Shown piece by piece: positions 10,968 to 21,192 of a stretch of 64,000 bases of DNA. The first letter of the stretch is position 1; every line of letters starts with the position of its first letter. Both the position numbers and the translations under genes were made by a program. The notes below the pieces were generated by a model, which did no database searches, had not been told where the DNA came from, and saw nothing but the letters and a program-made list of their open reading frames with translations. Source of the stretch: Prorocentrum cordatum (Eukaryota; Sar; Dinophyceae; Prorocentrales; Prorocentraceae); assembly GCA_963575745.1 (NCBI GenBank), contig CAUYUJ010003045.1, forward strand, positions 1 through 64,000. Reading direction: 5' to 3'.

Positions 10968-11104
10968 CGCTCTTCGCTCGTGGCCGCGACCGAAAAAGCA
11001 CCCCCGCCAGTCTGTTGCCGCCTGCGCTCTTCGCTCGCGGCCGCGATCGAAAAAAATACCCGCCGGCCCGTAGCCCCCCTTAGCTCAAGCCGCTCTGGCT
11101 CAAG
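10968..11104 (+). other. Doubled SL-linked motif and tandem DinoSL relics
   Basis: GCGCTCTTCGCTCG, GGCCGCGA and a motif like ACCGAAAAAGCACCCCC occur first at about 10968-11010 without an SL. They recur at about 11025-11067 as ATCGAAAAAAATACCC. The second copy leads into CCGTAGCC...TTAGCTCAAG (11068-11089), a 22-base DinoSL-like sequence. This is followed directly by a truncated second one, CCGCTCTGGCTCAAG (11090-11104), which touches ATG at 11105. Tandem SL relics are the known signature of repeated cycles of trans-splicing, reverse transcription and re-insertion in dinoflagellates. Confidence 0.75.
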
Positions 11105-11516
11105 ATGGCCGAGCCGGCTTGCGCGGCCGCGGCCGGGGGCCCGCCCCTGGCCTCCGGCCTCCCCGCCCGCGGGGGTGGGGACAGAGGTCGGCCCTCCCTC
11201 CTATCCCCCGCCCGCCGGGCCATGCCCCCGGGCGCCCCTGCCCGCGCCGCCGGCGCGGCCCGTTGGCTTGCGGAGTCGCCTGCGGCCCGCCGCCGCCGCC
11301 AGCGGCGCGCGGCCGCCTGTCGCCGCGCGGCGCCGCCCCCGGGGCTGGCGCCGCGGGCCGTGGCGGCCGCCGGCGCGCCTGGCGCGGGCGGCGCTGCTGC
11401 CGCTGCTGGTGCTGCTGGCGGCGCGGTTGGCGCCGCCGCGGCGGCGGCCGCCGCTGCCGGGGCGCCCGCAGCCGCGGCCGCCGCTGCCCCTCGGGCCGCC
11501 GCGGCGGCCGCCTGCG

Positions 11517-11552
<36 letters not shown>

Positions 11553-13534
11553 AGGCCGCGGCCGCCGCAGGCCTCTGGGTTGCCGTGGCGGCACTGGCCC
11601 GCGCCGCCGGCGACTGCGGCGCCGGCCGTGCCTGGAACTCCGGCGGCCTGCTTGCTGGGCGAGGCTGGCCCTGCGGGCTTGTGGGATCCCGCCGGGTCCC
11701 GGCGCCCATGCTCCACCAGATGTCGAGCATGCCGGGGGTAAATCTGGATGGAGTGGCGAGATGGTGCTCGACGGGCTGTTCATCAGCAGCCTTATGTGCT
11801 TCAATAGCTTTGGCTACAATCAGTGTACCTGTTCATAAGCTTCGTATTCGTTACGCAGGTTATCTTCATCTTGTTGATTGCGATCTTCCGGCCCAGGCTG
11901 AGGAATCGAACCCCCAGGAGGAGGGGGATGCAGCTGCTGCAGAAGCAGCAGCTAACACAGCAGCGGCAGCATCCTTCAACAGCATCGCGCCAACCTGCAG
12001 CAACAGCATCACCAGCATGATCGGCATCACAGCACTATCATTCAGATTCGGCATCAGCGCGGACGAGTCCCTCAGCAGCACCATCATCAACATGATTGGC
12101 ATCATGTACCGCGTCATTTTCTTCGGCCTGGCGTGCTTGTGGCAGCTGCCGCACCATGCCTGGAACAAGCTGATGCACGCGTTGCACGGCAACGGGCCCC
12201 AGGGGAAGGGAAAGGGCAAAGGTCGTGGCAAGGGATTTGACGAGCCCAAAGAACAGACATATGAGGAACAAATTCGGGATGCCCTCCCGGAGGCGGCAAG
12301 GCTCCGAATGCAGACAAGCTTGATCCCCGACGAGTGGGAGCAGCCAGTGGTGCCGTGGCAGTCGTTGGGTCCGCAGGGTGGGGTCGCCATCGCCCCCAAG
12401 GACGGCCTGCCCCAGGTGCTCCGGAACGTGGCCTACGCGGCCAAGCCGACGGGGGCCCTTTTGACACAGGGCTCTGACGAGCTGGGAATACGGGGGTTCC
12501 CTCGGACGCAGGTGCGCTGCAGGGCCCAGGTCGTCACCGAGGGCGGCGGTGCGAGTGAGGTATCCGTGGAACGCTGGCTGGTGCAGCTAGGCTTAGGGGA
12601 GCACGTGCGCCTGAAGATACTGGGCGTCGAGCTGCAGATCCCCCAGCACATGGTCCAGGCCACTGCTAAATTCTCGGTTCGGCGTGGCTGGCCCGAGGGG
12701 CCGATCCTGGCCGCCTTCCTGATGGATTTTGTGGGAAAGTTCAGTGATCGTGAGGCCGTTGAAGGTGTCCAGTCCCGACAGGATGGCACTGTAGTCTTTC
12801 AGGTCCGCAAGTTATGGTTGGATGCGCTGCTCCATGGAAGTGGGCAGGGGGGGGTGTTCATTAAGGCCAAGTCTGAAGTGCCCTTGGAGTTGCTCTGGCT
12901 GGAAGAAGGCACGCCCTTGTCTCGAGCTGTGGCCCTGGCGTCCGAGAGTGGGCCGATTGGTGTGGCAGAGGAAGGCGCGACCGGGAAGCTGGCGCTGCGG
13001 TTTGCGGACGAGACCAAGATGGCAGAGTTTGCTCGCTTGAACAGCATCCCGTTCACGCCAGGCCTGGGCAGGTGGAAATTTACGGGCCTTCCGACGAGCA
13101 CAGACACGACGGGTCTCTTTGAGCTGCTCGCAGCCCTCCAGTGGAACGCGGTCGAGGTGGTGTACTTTGACTACAAACAGGCCGTGTTTCTCGCCAGCAG
13201 GATCGGCCGGGACGTGCCCGCCCATTTTGCCTGCGGGGGCCAGCCGCGGACGATTAAGATCAAGGCGCTCGCTGCGGCGGCCCGCAAGTTGAGTGCGGGG
13301 GCGGCAAGGGGGGCAGCGGCGTCGAGCGGCGCCGAGCCTTCCACCCCGCCCGCGCGGGCTCATACGCAGGCGGCCCTTCAGGCAAAGCTCCAGTGCGAGG
13401 GGCAGGGCAAGCAGGCTGCGGCCCCCGCCGCCGCTGCTGCCAGGCGCCCGGCGGAGAGCGCGGGGCAAACGCCTGAGCGCGAAGTCCCGAGGTCTGGGGC
13501 GGCAGGCCTGGACGCGGAGGATGATAACCTTTGA
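11105..13534 (+). CDS. LINE-type retrotransposon ORF1-like protein
   Basis: This is an 809-codon intact frame. The start ATG directly follows the tandem SL relics. Residues ~1-200 are Ala/Pro/Gly-rich from GCC triplets and may be repeat-expanded leader rather than functional protein. Residues ~220-360 have mixed composition with hydrophobic patches. A basic KGKGKGRGKG patch lies near residue 370. Residues ~380-720 form the best-conserved-looking part, with no stops and balanced composition (for example LRIRY, LPEAARLRMQTSLIPDEW, FVGKFSDREAVEGV). The C-terminus is Ala-rich and ends EDDNL. Only 27 bases separate it from the endonuclease frame, which fits an ORF1/ORF2 arrangement. An RNA-binding, Gag-like role is inferred from position and the basic patch; no zinc knuckle was seen. 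Confidence 0.6.
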
Positions 13535-13561
13535 CTAGTCGCAGGCTGGAGGGCGACGTGC

Positions 13562-14700
13562 ATGACTACTCCGAATTCGTCATTTCTCCCCGAGTGGCTG
13601 GCTGAGCTGCTCTTCTTCGTCCGGCTATGCCGTCGACCGCCGCTGCGCCAGTCAAGAGCACCTGGTCTTGTCTCACTTCGACACCACTTGCAATGGAATT
13701 CATTATTGTACATATTCACGACGGAGGAGGAAGACGACGAGGAGAGGGAGGAGTACGACGACGGCGTCCTGGATGGCACTGTGTCAGCTATTACGTCAGT
13801 GGATTGGGATGGTGTGCCGAGTACTGTTCGGGCGGTATCTGGGAGTCTACACGGTGAGATTATGCAGTGGACAGCGACACGGATTCTGCGTGCATACAGA
13901 TTGTGGCCCTATGATGGACGGCGTATCGGGGAAGCTAACAGGCCAGGCCCGCCTCCCAGGAGTCCACAAGATTTGTTCACGTTGGATCTTCACAATCCCA
14001 ATGGGGTACACAAGGAGGATAATATACTGAGTCTCTCTGCGGATATGGTTGTTTTGTCGGAGACACATGCCACTGCTTGCGCACAGACATCGGTCAAAGG
14101 CAAATCTGGTACACGTGAACTTCTTTGGGGTGCGCCAGTCCCTCCGCGATCTTTCTCGGGCGTTGCAGTGCTGTGCAGGCGCCGGGCTGCATGGGCTGCG
14201 CAACGAGCTGTATTTCTCAATCCTGCTTGTGAGAATTTCCGAACACAGGGGCGACTCATGGCGGTGCAGATATTTGTTGGCACTGGAAGGAGATCTCTCA
14301 TCATCTACGCTGTATACGGCCACTCCGGCGCCAGATGGGAGCCGCAGAAGTAGAAGCTAACGCTGGACCTCCTGGCGGCTGTCGCGAGGGACGCGGTGAT
14401 GCGAGGGGGCGTTGCTGCACTCATAGCTGGGGATTTCAATTTTGAGCTAGCAGATACACCTCACTATGTCCACAAGATGACCCAGGCGGGGTGGCATGAT
14501 GCAGCGAAGTGGGGGCTTGGAGGCCTGGGCGAGACGCCTGCGTGCCTTAAGGGCAAGCGCGGATCTCGGATAGATTGGGCTCTCGCCAACGAGACCTGTT
14601 CGACCATGTTGCGGGGCTACTCGGTGCAGAACGGCTTCCGGGAGCGCGAGCGCCAGTTCGTCCGCCTCGCGCTGTCGCTGCCTGTGGCCGTGCAGGTATA
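13562..14700 (+). pseudogene. LINE ORF2, AP-type endonuclease part
   Basis: This is the N-terminal exonuclease-endonuclease-phosphatase-like domain of a non-LTR retrotransposon ORF2, which would nick target DNA to prime reverse transcription. Recognisable pieces in order are LDLHNPNG (~13990), MVVLSETHA (~14045), SGVAVLCRR (~14157), LIIYAVYGHSGA (~14300), AGDFNFE (~14427) and GSRIDWALAN (~14560), the usual GDFN and SxIDW blocks. A TAG at 14351-14353 interrupts the frame between the YGHSGA and AGDFN motifs, and the same frame continues after it. The first ~130 residues include an acidic stretch and are not assigned. One stop in an otherwise clean domain suggests recent decay. Confidence 0.85.
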
Positions 14701-17215
14701 CTACCAGCCCAAGAGCATGGGTCCGAAGGGGGAGTACGGCGCTCCTGGGCCAGACCATGTGCCTCCAGAGCTGGACAGTGATCCTGCTATACCGCTCTTG
14801 CTGCAGCAGGGCAAATTCGATGCAGCCATGGCTAGATGGTGCCGGCGCGCAGAGGGCCGATTTCGTATCATACCGCGCCCAGACGGCAGCTGTGCGCCAG
14901 GCAGCGGTCGTGGGAAGGTGCGGTTTAGGAAGTTATGTGTACGCCCGCCGGAGACGCGATCGGTTGGGGCGCGCGGCTCCGCTGCAACCTCCACCGGCCG
15001 CCAGTTGGCCAAAGCCATCCAGAGGTGCAGCGAGCTCATGGGCGGACCGCGCCTGGGAGAACCTGCTGCAGGGTCTGCGGGGCGCTGCCGGCCCTCTCTC
15101 TGCTGAGACGCAGACTCTGCTGGAGACGCTCTCTGGGGGGCCGCTTACCTTGGCGCACACGGAGAAGGTGCTCACGCTACTGGTGGAGGAGCACAGGGCG
15201 CATGAGCAGAAGGGGCGCAAGAGCCGGGTTGACGCCTGGAAGCGAAGGCTGCAGGCCTCCGCTGCGGCAGCTCACAAGTGGGTCAAGGGCGGAGCCCAGC
15301 CGGCAAAAGAGGCAATGCAGCTGCCCGGCGGGGTCTTCACGGCTGACAGGCAGGAGCAGCTTGCCGCAGTGCTCAAAGAGTGGTTGCCTATACTGCACAA
15401 GTACAAAGACAGCCCGGAGGACCCGGCAGCCTTCCTACGCCTTCTCCAGCCCCACCTGCGCTCCGCAGAGATGCAGCTCCGGCCCCTGCGCTGGGGCGAC
15501 TTGGCGCAGGCAGCGTGCGAGACCCAGGCCTCCGCTTGCAGCTTGGCCCAGTGGCGACCCGAGGAGCTGCGCGCACTAGGAATATGGTGCCCTCAGATAT
15601 TCAAGGATTTGCCGCTGATCCTCAACTACGTCGAGGAGACTGGACACTGGCCGCGCGAGCTGACCAAGGCGTGCGTCGCTCTGGCCCCCAAGGTCGCCCA
15701 CGGATTTTCGCCCTATCAGCGTCTTGAGCGCTGTTTACCGCCTCTGGTCGAAGGTGAGGTTTGCGGAGACTCTGGAGTGGCAAGAAGGGTGGTGCCCTGA
15801 CGAGATGTGGGGTTGCAGGCGACACCGTGGAGCCGAGACCATGGCGATGGCCATCGCGCTGGACCTGGAGTCGGCAGCTTACGGTGGCGGCAAGCACGTG
15901 GCCGGCGTTTCCTTTGATTTCAAGAAAGCCTTTGACTTCATTCCTATTGAGATCATGCTTCAGGTCTTGGAGGCGCGGGGACTGCACGAGAGGCTACTGC
16001 GGCCTCTGCGCGCTATGTACACTGACCTGCGCCGTGTCTTCAAACTGGGGGGATCAGTAGGAGAGTGGTTCCAGGCGTTCAGCGGAATCATCCAGGGGGA
16101 CGCTTTGTCGATGATCGTGCTGAACAGCATCGTTAGCTGCATCCTGGAGACTTCTGGCGCGCGCGCGGCGGCTGGGGCCACGGAGCGCTCCTACGCCGAC
16201 GGCGTCTCAGCAGTGACGGTCGCGGAGACGCCAGAGGCAGCAAAGGAGGAGGCCAGACGATTTCACGGCGTCGTTCGCGCCTTCACCGGGGCGGGGGGCG
16301 GCGAGATCAACCTCAATGCTTCACCTTTGGCGATGACTGTGCTCGCGGTGTTCCGGGGGATGAAATGCGCCACTTTCGACAGTTTAAAATCGCTGGCGGT
16401 TCTTTTGCAGTGCGCGAGAGCGCAGATGCTGAGACAGAGCTCGAACTGCAACGGCTGGCGAAGTGGAAGCTCATTGTTGGCAGAATCCGGCGCGCCCCGA
16501 GGTCTTGGCGAGACCGGGCGCGGATGATGCAGGCCACGCAAGCGCAGGCTTTCTTCGCGCAAGGCACCCGCGCAATGGTCGCCGATGTTGCGGATCTACG
16601 CAAGGTGCGCACGGCTGTTATTCAGGCGCTGTGGAAGATAGACCGCTACTCCTTGAGCCCACTGGTCACTTTCGCGCTGCTCGCCGCGGTGCAGCTTGAC
16701 GCGGAGTTCGGGGCCGTCTACGAAGGACTCAGAGCGGTCATGCGGGGGATGCGGGTTCCTGCGCTGGCGACGACGCTCGCGGAGCGCTTTGGCAGCGTGC
16801 CGACCGCCCGGCGGGATGGCCCAACCTTGCGTCTGCGCGTGCTTAGCCGTTCTGGTGTTTTTGGGCCCCTTGTTGGCAGGCTCCTGGACGGTGCCGTGGC
16901 GGACGAGCAGACGGAGGTCGAGTGGCTGCGCGACTTGCGGGATGCGTGGAGACGCGCCTTCTGGCAGCGCTTGGTGAAGGAGCGGGGGCACCAGTGCGGC
17001 GGCGCCGAGGACGTTGACCGAGTGCGCACAATGATCTTGCACGACCGGCTCCAGGAGCAGGCGTCTGCGGAGGAGGAGGCGTCCGGGGAGATATGCGGGG
17101 GTCATCCCTGCCATCGGCCCGCTTACGCAGCGCCAGTCGGTCCTGCTGCAAACCTTCATGCTGACAGTTTGGAGGGATCAGGTGCAACGCTGGCACCGAG
17201 GAGACGACCTCCTGT
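14701..17215 (+). pseudogene. LINE ORF2, reverse transcriptase part
   Basis: A non-LTR reverse transcriptase is spread over several frames. A helical N-terminal region is readable to about 15040 in the endonuclease frame, then from about 15040 to 15700 in another. From about 15700 a third frame carries RPISVLSAVYRLW, motif A GVSFDFKKAFDFIP (~15903), motif B SGIIQGDALSMIVLN (~16081) and motif C SYADGVS (~16189). Motif C should be YADD; the second Asp codon is GGC (Gly) at 16201-16203, so polymerisation would be lost. Frames shift again near 16360 and 17095. The thumb-like region (about 16365-17090) is rich in Arg and Leu. At least four frameshifts make this a pseudogene. Confidence 0.9.
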
Positions 17216-17217
17216 AG

Positions 17218-18090
17218 GTGGCAGAGCCCGAGGCACCGGCGCCGGCTGGACAGGAGGGCGCCGGAGCTGCAGCCCAGCAGGGGTACGCCGAGAACGGGCG
17301 CCACCTCGAACGCCGGGTGGGCGCCGACGGCCTTTGGTGCTGGAGGTGCGGAAAGTTCGTCCAGAGGACGCAGCACGTCCGCCTCAAGATCACGGGCCGC
17401 CGCTGTGAGTTCCCAGAGCTCCGCCAGAGCGCTGGCTCCAGCGCGAGGTGGCGGGACACGGAGGAGCGCTGCAACAGGGGTGGGCACGTCTTGACGTGGA
17501 ACAGGCGGACCGGCAAGGTAGCCGGAGCAGCCGATGAGGGCTGGATCGAGTGTACCGCCTGTGGGAGCAAGTGGCGCTGGGCTTATAGATGCAATAACTT
17601 GCCGCGCACCCAGCGTGCCGCTCTGGGGGCAGGCCCAGCTAGCAGCAGCAGCCAGACAACGACGCCAGCGGCGCCAGCACCGGCGCAAGCACCGGCACCA
17701 GCGCCACAACCAGCTCCAGCACCACCAGCGGCCCCAGCACCAGGAAGAGGAGGGCGAGGAAGTGGTCGAGGAGGAGGGCGGGCCAATGGCAGTAAAGGAG
17801 CCAAAGGCGGAGGATACCAAAATGGAGGAGATAGAGGGGGGCCCACGGGAGGGCGAGGAGGCGGTCGAGGAGGAGGGCGGGCCAATGGCAGTAAAGGGGC
17901 CAAAGGTGGAGGAGACCAAGATGGAGGAGGTAGAGGGAAGCCCAAGGGAGGAGGCACGGGAGGTGGGCGTAGAAGAGCAGCAGCACCGGCCCCCCCAGCA
18001 GCAGCTTCAGCAGCCGCAGCTTCATCTTCTGGGAGGAGTATTGGGAGGAGGGGGCGTGGCTTCGTCATCCCGAAGCGGGGCGAGGGCTAG
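17218..18090 (+). pseudogene. LINE ORF2 C-terminal Cys-rich and Gly-rich end
   Basis: This is a 290-codon open frame. Residues ~30-135 carry a likely zinc-binding pattern: LWCWRCGKF, then a Cys in CEFPELRQ, CNRGGHVLTW, WIECTACGSKW and YRCNN. This resembles the Cys-rich C-termini of dinoflagellate LINE ORF2 proteins. A TAG immediately before this frame (about 17215) separates it from QSVLLQTFMLTVWRDQ in the same frame, so it was probably continuous with ORF2. Residues ~155-285 are low-complexity Ala/Pro then Gly/Arg, including a ~100-bp duplication (GGGRANGSKGAKGGG twice, about 17780 and 17880). It ends 30 bases before the light-harvesting homology begins. Confidence 0.65.
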
Positions 18091-18117
18091 GTGTGCGTGG
18101 TCGTGGAGCCCTCAGGC

Positions 18118-19624
18118 TGCGAGCCTGTTTGCTCAGACGCACACCAGCTTCTGGGAGCCTGCCGGGCTCGCCGCGAATGGCGACGTGGAGATCGTCGCCC
18201 GCCGACGCCACCCAGAGCTGAAGCACGGCTTCGTGGGCACGCTGGCGACTATGGGCTACATCACCCCGGGGATCACGGGCAAGCTGCCGTTCAAGGGCCT
18301 CGCCGTCGAGAGCATCCTGGACGGCCTCGGCACCGCCTCCAAGATTCTGGCGGCGTGCCGGGGGCAGATTTTGGCCTACTGCGCGCTCTGCGAGCTGTTC
18401 CAGGACCCGTCCGCTGGCGCCGACACCAGGATGGTCGACTGCGGCTGCAACGTGTCGACTTCCAGCGACGCCGCACCGAATCGGTCGAAGTTGGCGGCTG
18501 AGATCGCCATCGTTCCTCTGGCCATAGTTGCGATCGTCGGCACGTTCTTCCAGGGCGAGGACGGCGTGGGGAAGGCGGTCGAGAACGAGTTGGGCGCGCA
18601 AGACTCTGTGGGCTCCTGGGATCTCGCTGGTTTCACAGCGGATGGCAGCACGGAGGATTTCGCCCGCAGACGCCAGATGGAACCGAAGCGCGGCCTTGTG
18701 AGCATGCTGGCGACTATGGGCTACATCACCCCTGAGATCACTGGCAAGCTGCCAGGGTTCCCGTCGCCGTCCAAGGGCCTCGCGGTCGAGGACGTCCTGA
18801 ACGGCCTCGGCGCCCTCTCCAAGATTCTCGCGACGGGCTGGGAGCAAATCGTGGCGTATTGTGCGTTCTGCGAGCTGTTCCAGGACCAGTCTGCTGGCGC
18901 CGATGCCACGGCGGGCGACTTCGGCTGGAAGGTGATGACGTCCAGCGACGCCGCAGCCAACCTGTCGAAATTGGAGGCTGAGAGTGCCATCATTCCCTCG
19001 GCCATGATTGCGATCATCGGCATGTTCGTTCAGGAGACGGTCAAGAGCATGCTGTGCGCGCAGGGCCCCGTGGATTTGTGGGATCCCGCTGTGTTCGCAG
19101 CGGATGGCAGCCTGGGCAATTTCGCCCGCCGGCACCAGGCAGAGCTGAAGCACGGCCTCGTGAGCATGGTGGCGACTATGGGCTCCATCTCCCCGGGGAT
19201 CACTGGCAAGCTGCCGGGGTTCCTGCCGCCGACCAAGGGCTTCGCCATCAAGGACATCCTGAACGGCTTCAGCGCCATCTCCGAAGTCCCCGCGGCAGGC
19301 TTGGGGCGAGTCGTGGCCTACTGTGCGCTCTGCGAGGTGTTCCAGTTCCAGTCTGCTGGCACCGATGCCTCGGCGGGCGACTTCGACTGGAAGGTGCCGG
19401 CATCCAGCGACGCCGCAGCGCGGCGGTCGAAGCTGGCGGCTGAGATCGCCAACTTTCGTCTGGCCATCATGGCGGTCATCGGCATGCTCTTCCAGGATTT
19501 GGAAGGCGGGGCGGTGCCGCTGCAGCGGGCGCAGCAGCAGCAGCAGGAGCAGCAGCATGACGACTACGAGAAGGACGTGGTGACAGCCCCCCTGGCGTCA
19601 GCAGCAGCACCCTCACAATTCTGA
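18118..19624 (+). pseudogene. Light-harvesting chlorophyll a-c protein, three tandem domains
   Basis: Three tandem copies of a light-harvesting complex domain lie in one open frame, with equivalent Trp codons at 18152, 18617 and 19079 (465 and 462 bases apart, ~155 residues each). Each has the FW(D/E)PAG-like start, helix 1 with TMGYITP and TGKLP, a central helix (ILAYCALCELFQ, IVAYCAFCELFQ, VVAYCALCEVFQ) with SAGAD, and helix 3. Multi-domain polyproteins of this family, cleaved to thylakoid antenna proteins, are typical of dinoflagellates. Here the helix-1 ExxHGR motif reads ELKHGF, EPKRGL and ELKHGL, losing Arg in all three. Helix 3 reads EIAIVP, ESAIIP and EIANFR, so only the last keeps ExxNxR. 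There is no start Met or plastid leader; the array begins abruptly after LINE sequence. The Gln-rich tail ends at 19624. It is probably a non-functional retro-copy fragment despite lacking stops. Confidence 0.85.
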
Positions 19625-19637
19625 CAGGGCCAAGTCA

Positions 19638-20965
19638 AAATGGGCCCCGTTAGGGCAGAAGGAAGTTTTGATGTCTCGAGCCCCCGCCCTCTCCCTGGCA
19701 GCCAGTTAGAGCGCGGGTCGCAGCGGCGCCCGACGGCAGTGACCCGCGACCGCCCATGGGGCGTCGGCGCCCGGCCTTCGGGGGCCCCCCCTCGTCGCCA
19801 CGGCTGGGCGCAGCCCGGGGAGCGGGCGCTCTTGGAGCCCGCGAGGGGTCTGGGCACCGTTTGGAGGGTGCCACCGCGGGAAGGCGCAATCTCCCCCGAT
19901 GGAGCCTCCGCTGCCCTCGGAAGCTCACACCCTGGAGCGGACAGCGGTGCGACGGCAGGGCAGCCGTCCCCGACGGATGTTGAAGAAGGGGCAGTGGTTT
20001 CGACATTATCGAGTTTCCAAGGTGAAATGGGGCCCCTTTAGGCCAGGTGCAAATCGTAGTGTCTCGAGCCCCGGCCCCTTCCCCGACGACCGCCTTGAGC
20101 ACGGACCACCTCGATGCTCCGTGATGACGACAGACGACCATCCAGACTCACAGCGAGAAGCAGGGCCCGTTAGGCCAGAAGGGAGCGGAGACGTTCCTCA
20201 CGGTCCTGACAGTCAGGAATCGGTGGTGGAGGTGTTCGAGGATGAGGACTACGACAACGACGTGGTGACAGCCCCCCGGTGTCAGCAGCAGCAGCATCCT
20301 CGCAGTTCTGACATGACTAAAAAGCATCCGCACCAACTCAATGGCAACCCTGACCTCCGTGCCCTCCGATGTCAGAGCCCCGATGCCCCACCGAGCAACC
20401 CTGGCGGCCAGCGGACCTTTCCAAGCGAAGGAGGACCCGTTAGACCAGCAGGGCTCGTCGGGCCAGAAACGGGAACGGGGTTGACAGTCAGGAAGAGGCA
20501 CTCTTGCACCCTTGCATCCCCGTGCTCTTTGGCGAGCAATGTACCCTTGCCTTTCCGGGCGTTCCTCGCGGTTCTGAGAGTCGCACCCCTAGGCCAGGAG
20601 GGGAACGCGGTTTCGATATTATCGAATCTCCAAGGTGATATGGGGCCCGTTAGGCCAGATGCAAATCGTGGTGTCTCGAGCCCCTGCCCCTTCCCCGATG
20701 ACCGCCTGGAACGCGGACCACCTCGACGCCCCGTGGCGACGACAGACGACCATCTGGAGGATCTTGCCACGGCTGAAATGGGGCCCGTTAGGCCAGAAGG
20801 GAACGTGGTTTCGATATCATCGATTTTCCAAGGTGATATGGGGCCCGTTAGGCCAGATGCAAATCGCGGTGTCTCGAGCCCCTGCCCCTTCCCCGACGAC
20901 CGCCTTGAGCACGGACCACCTCGACGCCCAGCGACGACGACAGACGACCATCTGGAGGGCGAACA
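19638..20965 (+). repeat. GGGCCCGTTAGGCC repeat family
   Basis: The phrase GGGCCCGTTAGGCCAGA or close variants occur near 19641, 20030, 20164, 20435, 20642, 20779 and 20839; further variants lie at about 22948, 23727 and 23785. Three longer copies (about 20030-20150, 20642-20757 and 20839-20960) continue as TGCAAATCGTGGTGTCTCGAGCCCC, CCCCTTCCCCGA, GACCGCCT and GGACCACCTCGA, then GACGACAGACGACCATC. A frame open from 19899 to 21251 (450 codons) runs through the block but reads repeat sequence and matches no known domain. Confidence 0.85.
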
Positions 20966-21192
20966 AGAAAGACGTGATGCTTATCCCCACAATGGGAATT
21001 CCGACCCCGCCACGAGACCGCACCCTGGACCAGACCGTTGCGACGTCGACGAACCCCCAGTCCCGACGGACAACGCAGAACCGCCGCTCAGTTCACTTAG
21101 CGGGGCGATCCTGAACCATCACGCCGCGGCAGAAGCACCGTGCCCACTCGGCGGCCCGGCAGAACCCTCAGGGCAGGAGGACTTCTCCCCAA

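Noticed and set aside
17534-18117. Start of a 696-codon fusion protein joining LINE Gly-rich sequence to the antenna repeats
   Set aside because: Before 18118 this frame is the out-of-frame reading of the Cys-rich/Gly-rich ORF2 end, so a real fusion protein is unlikely.
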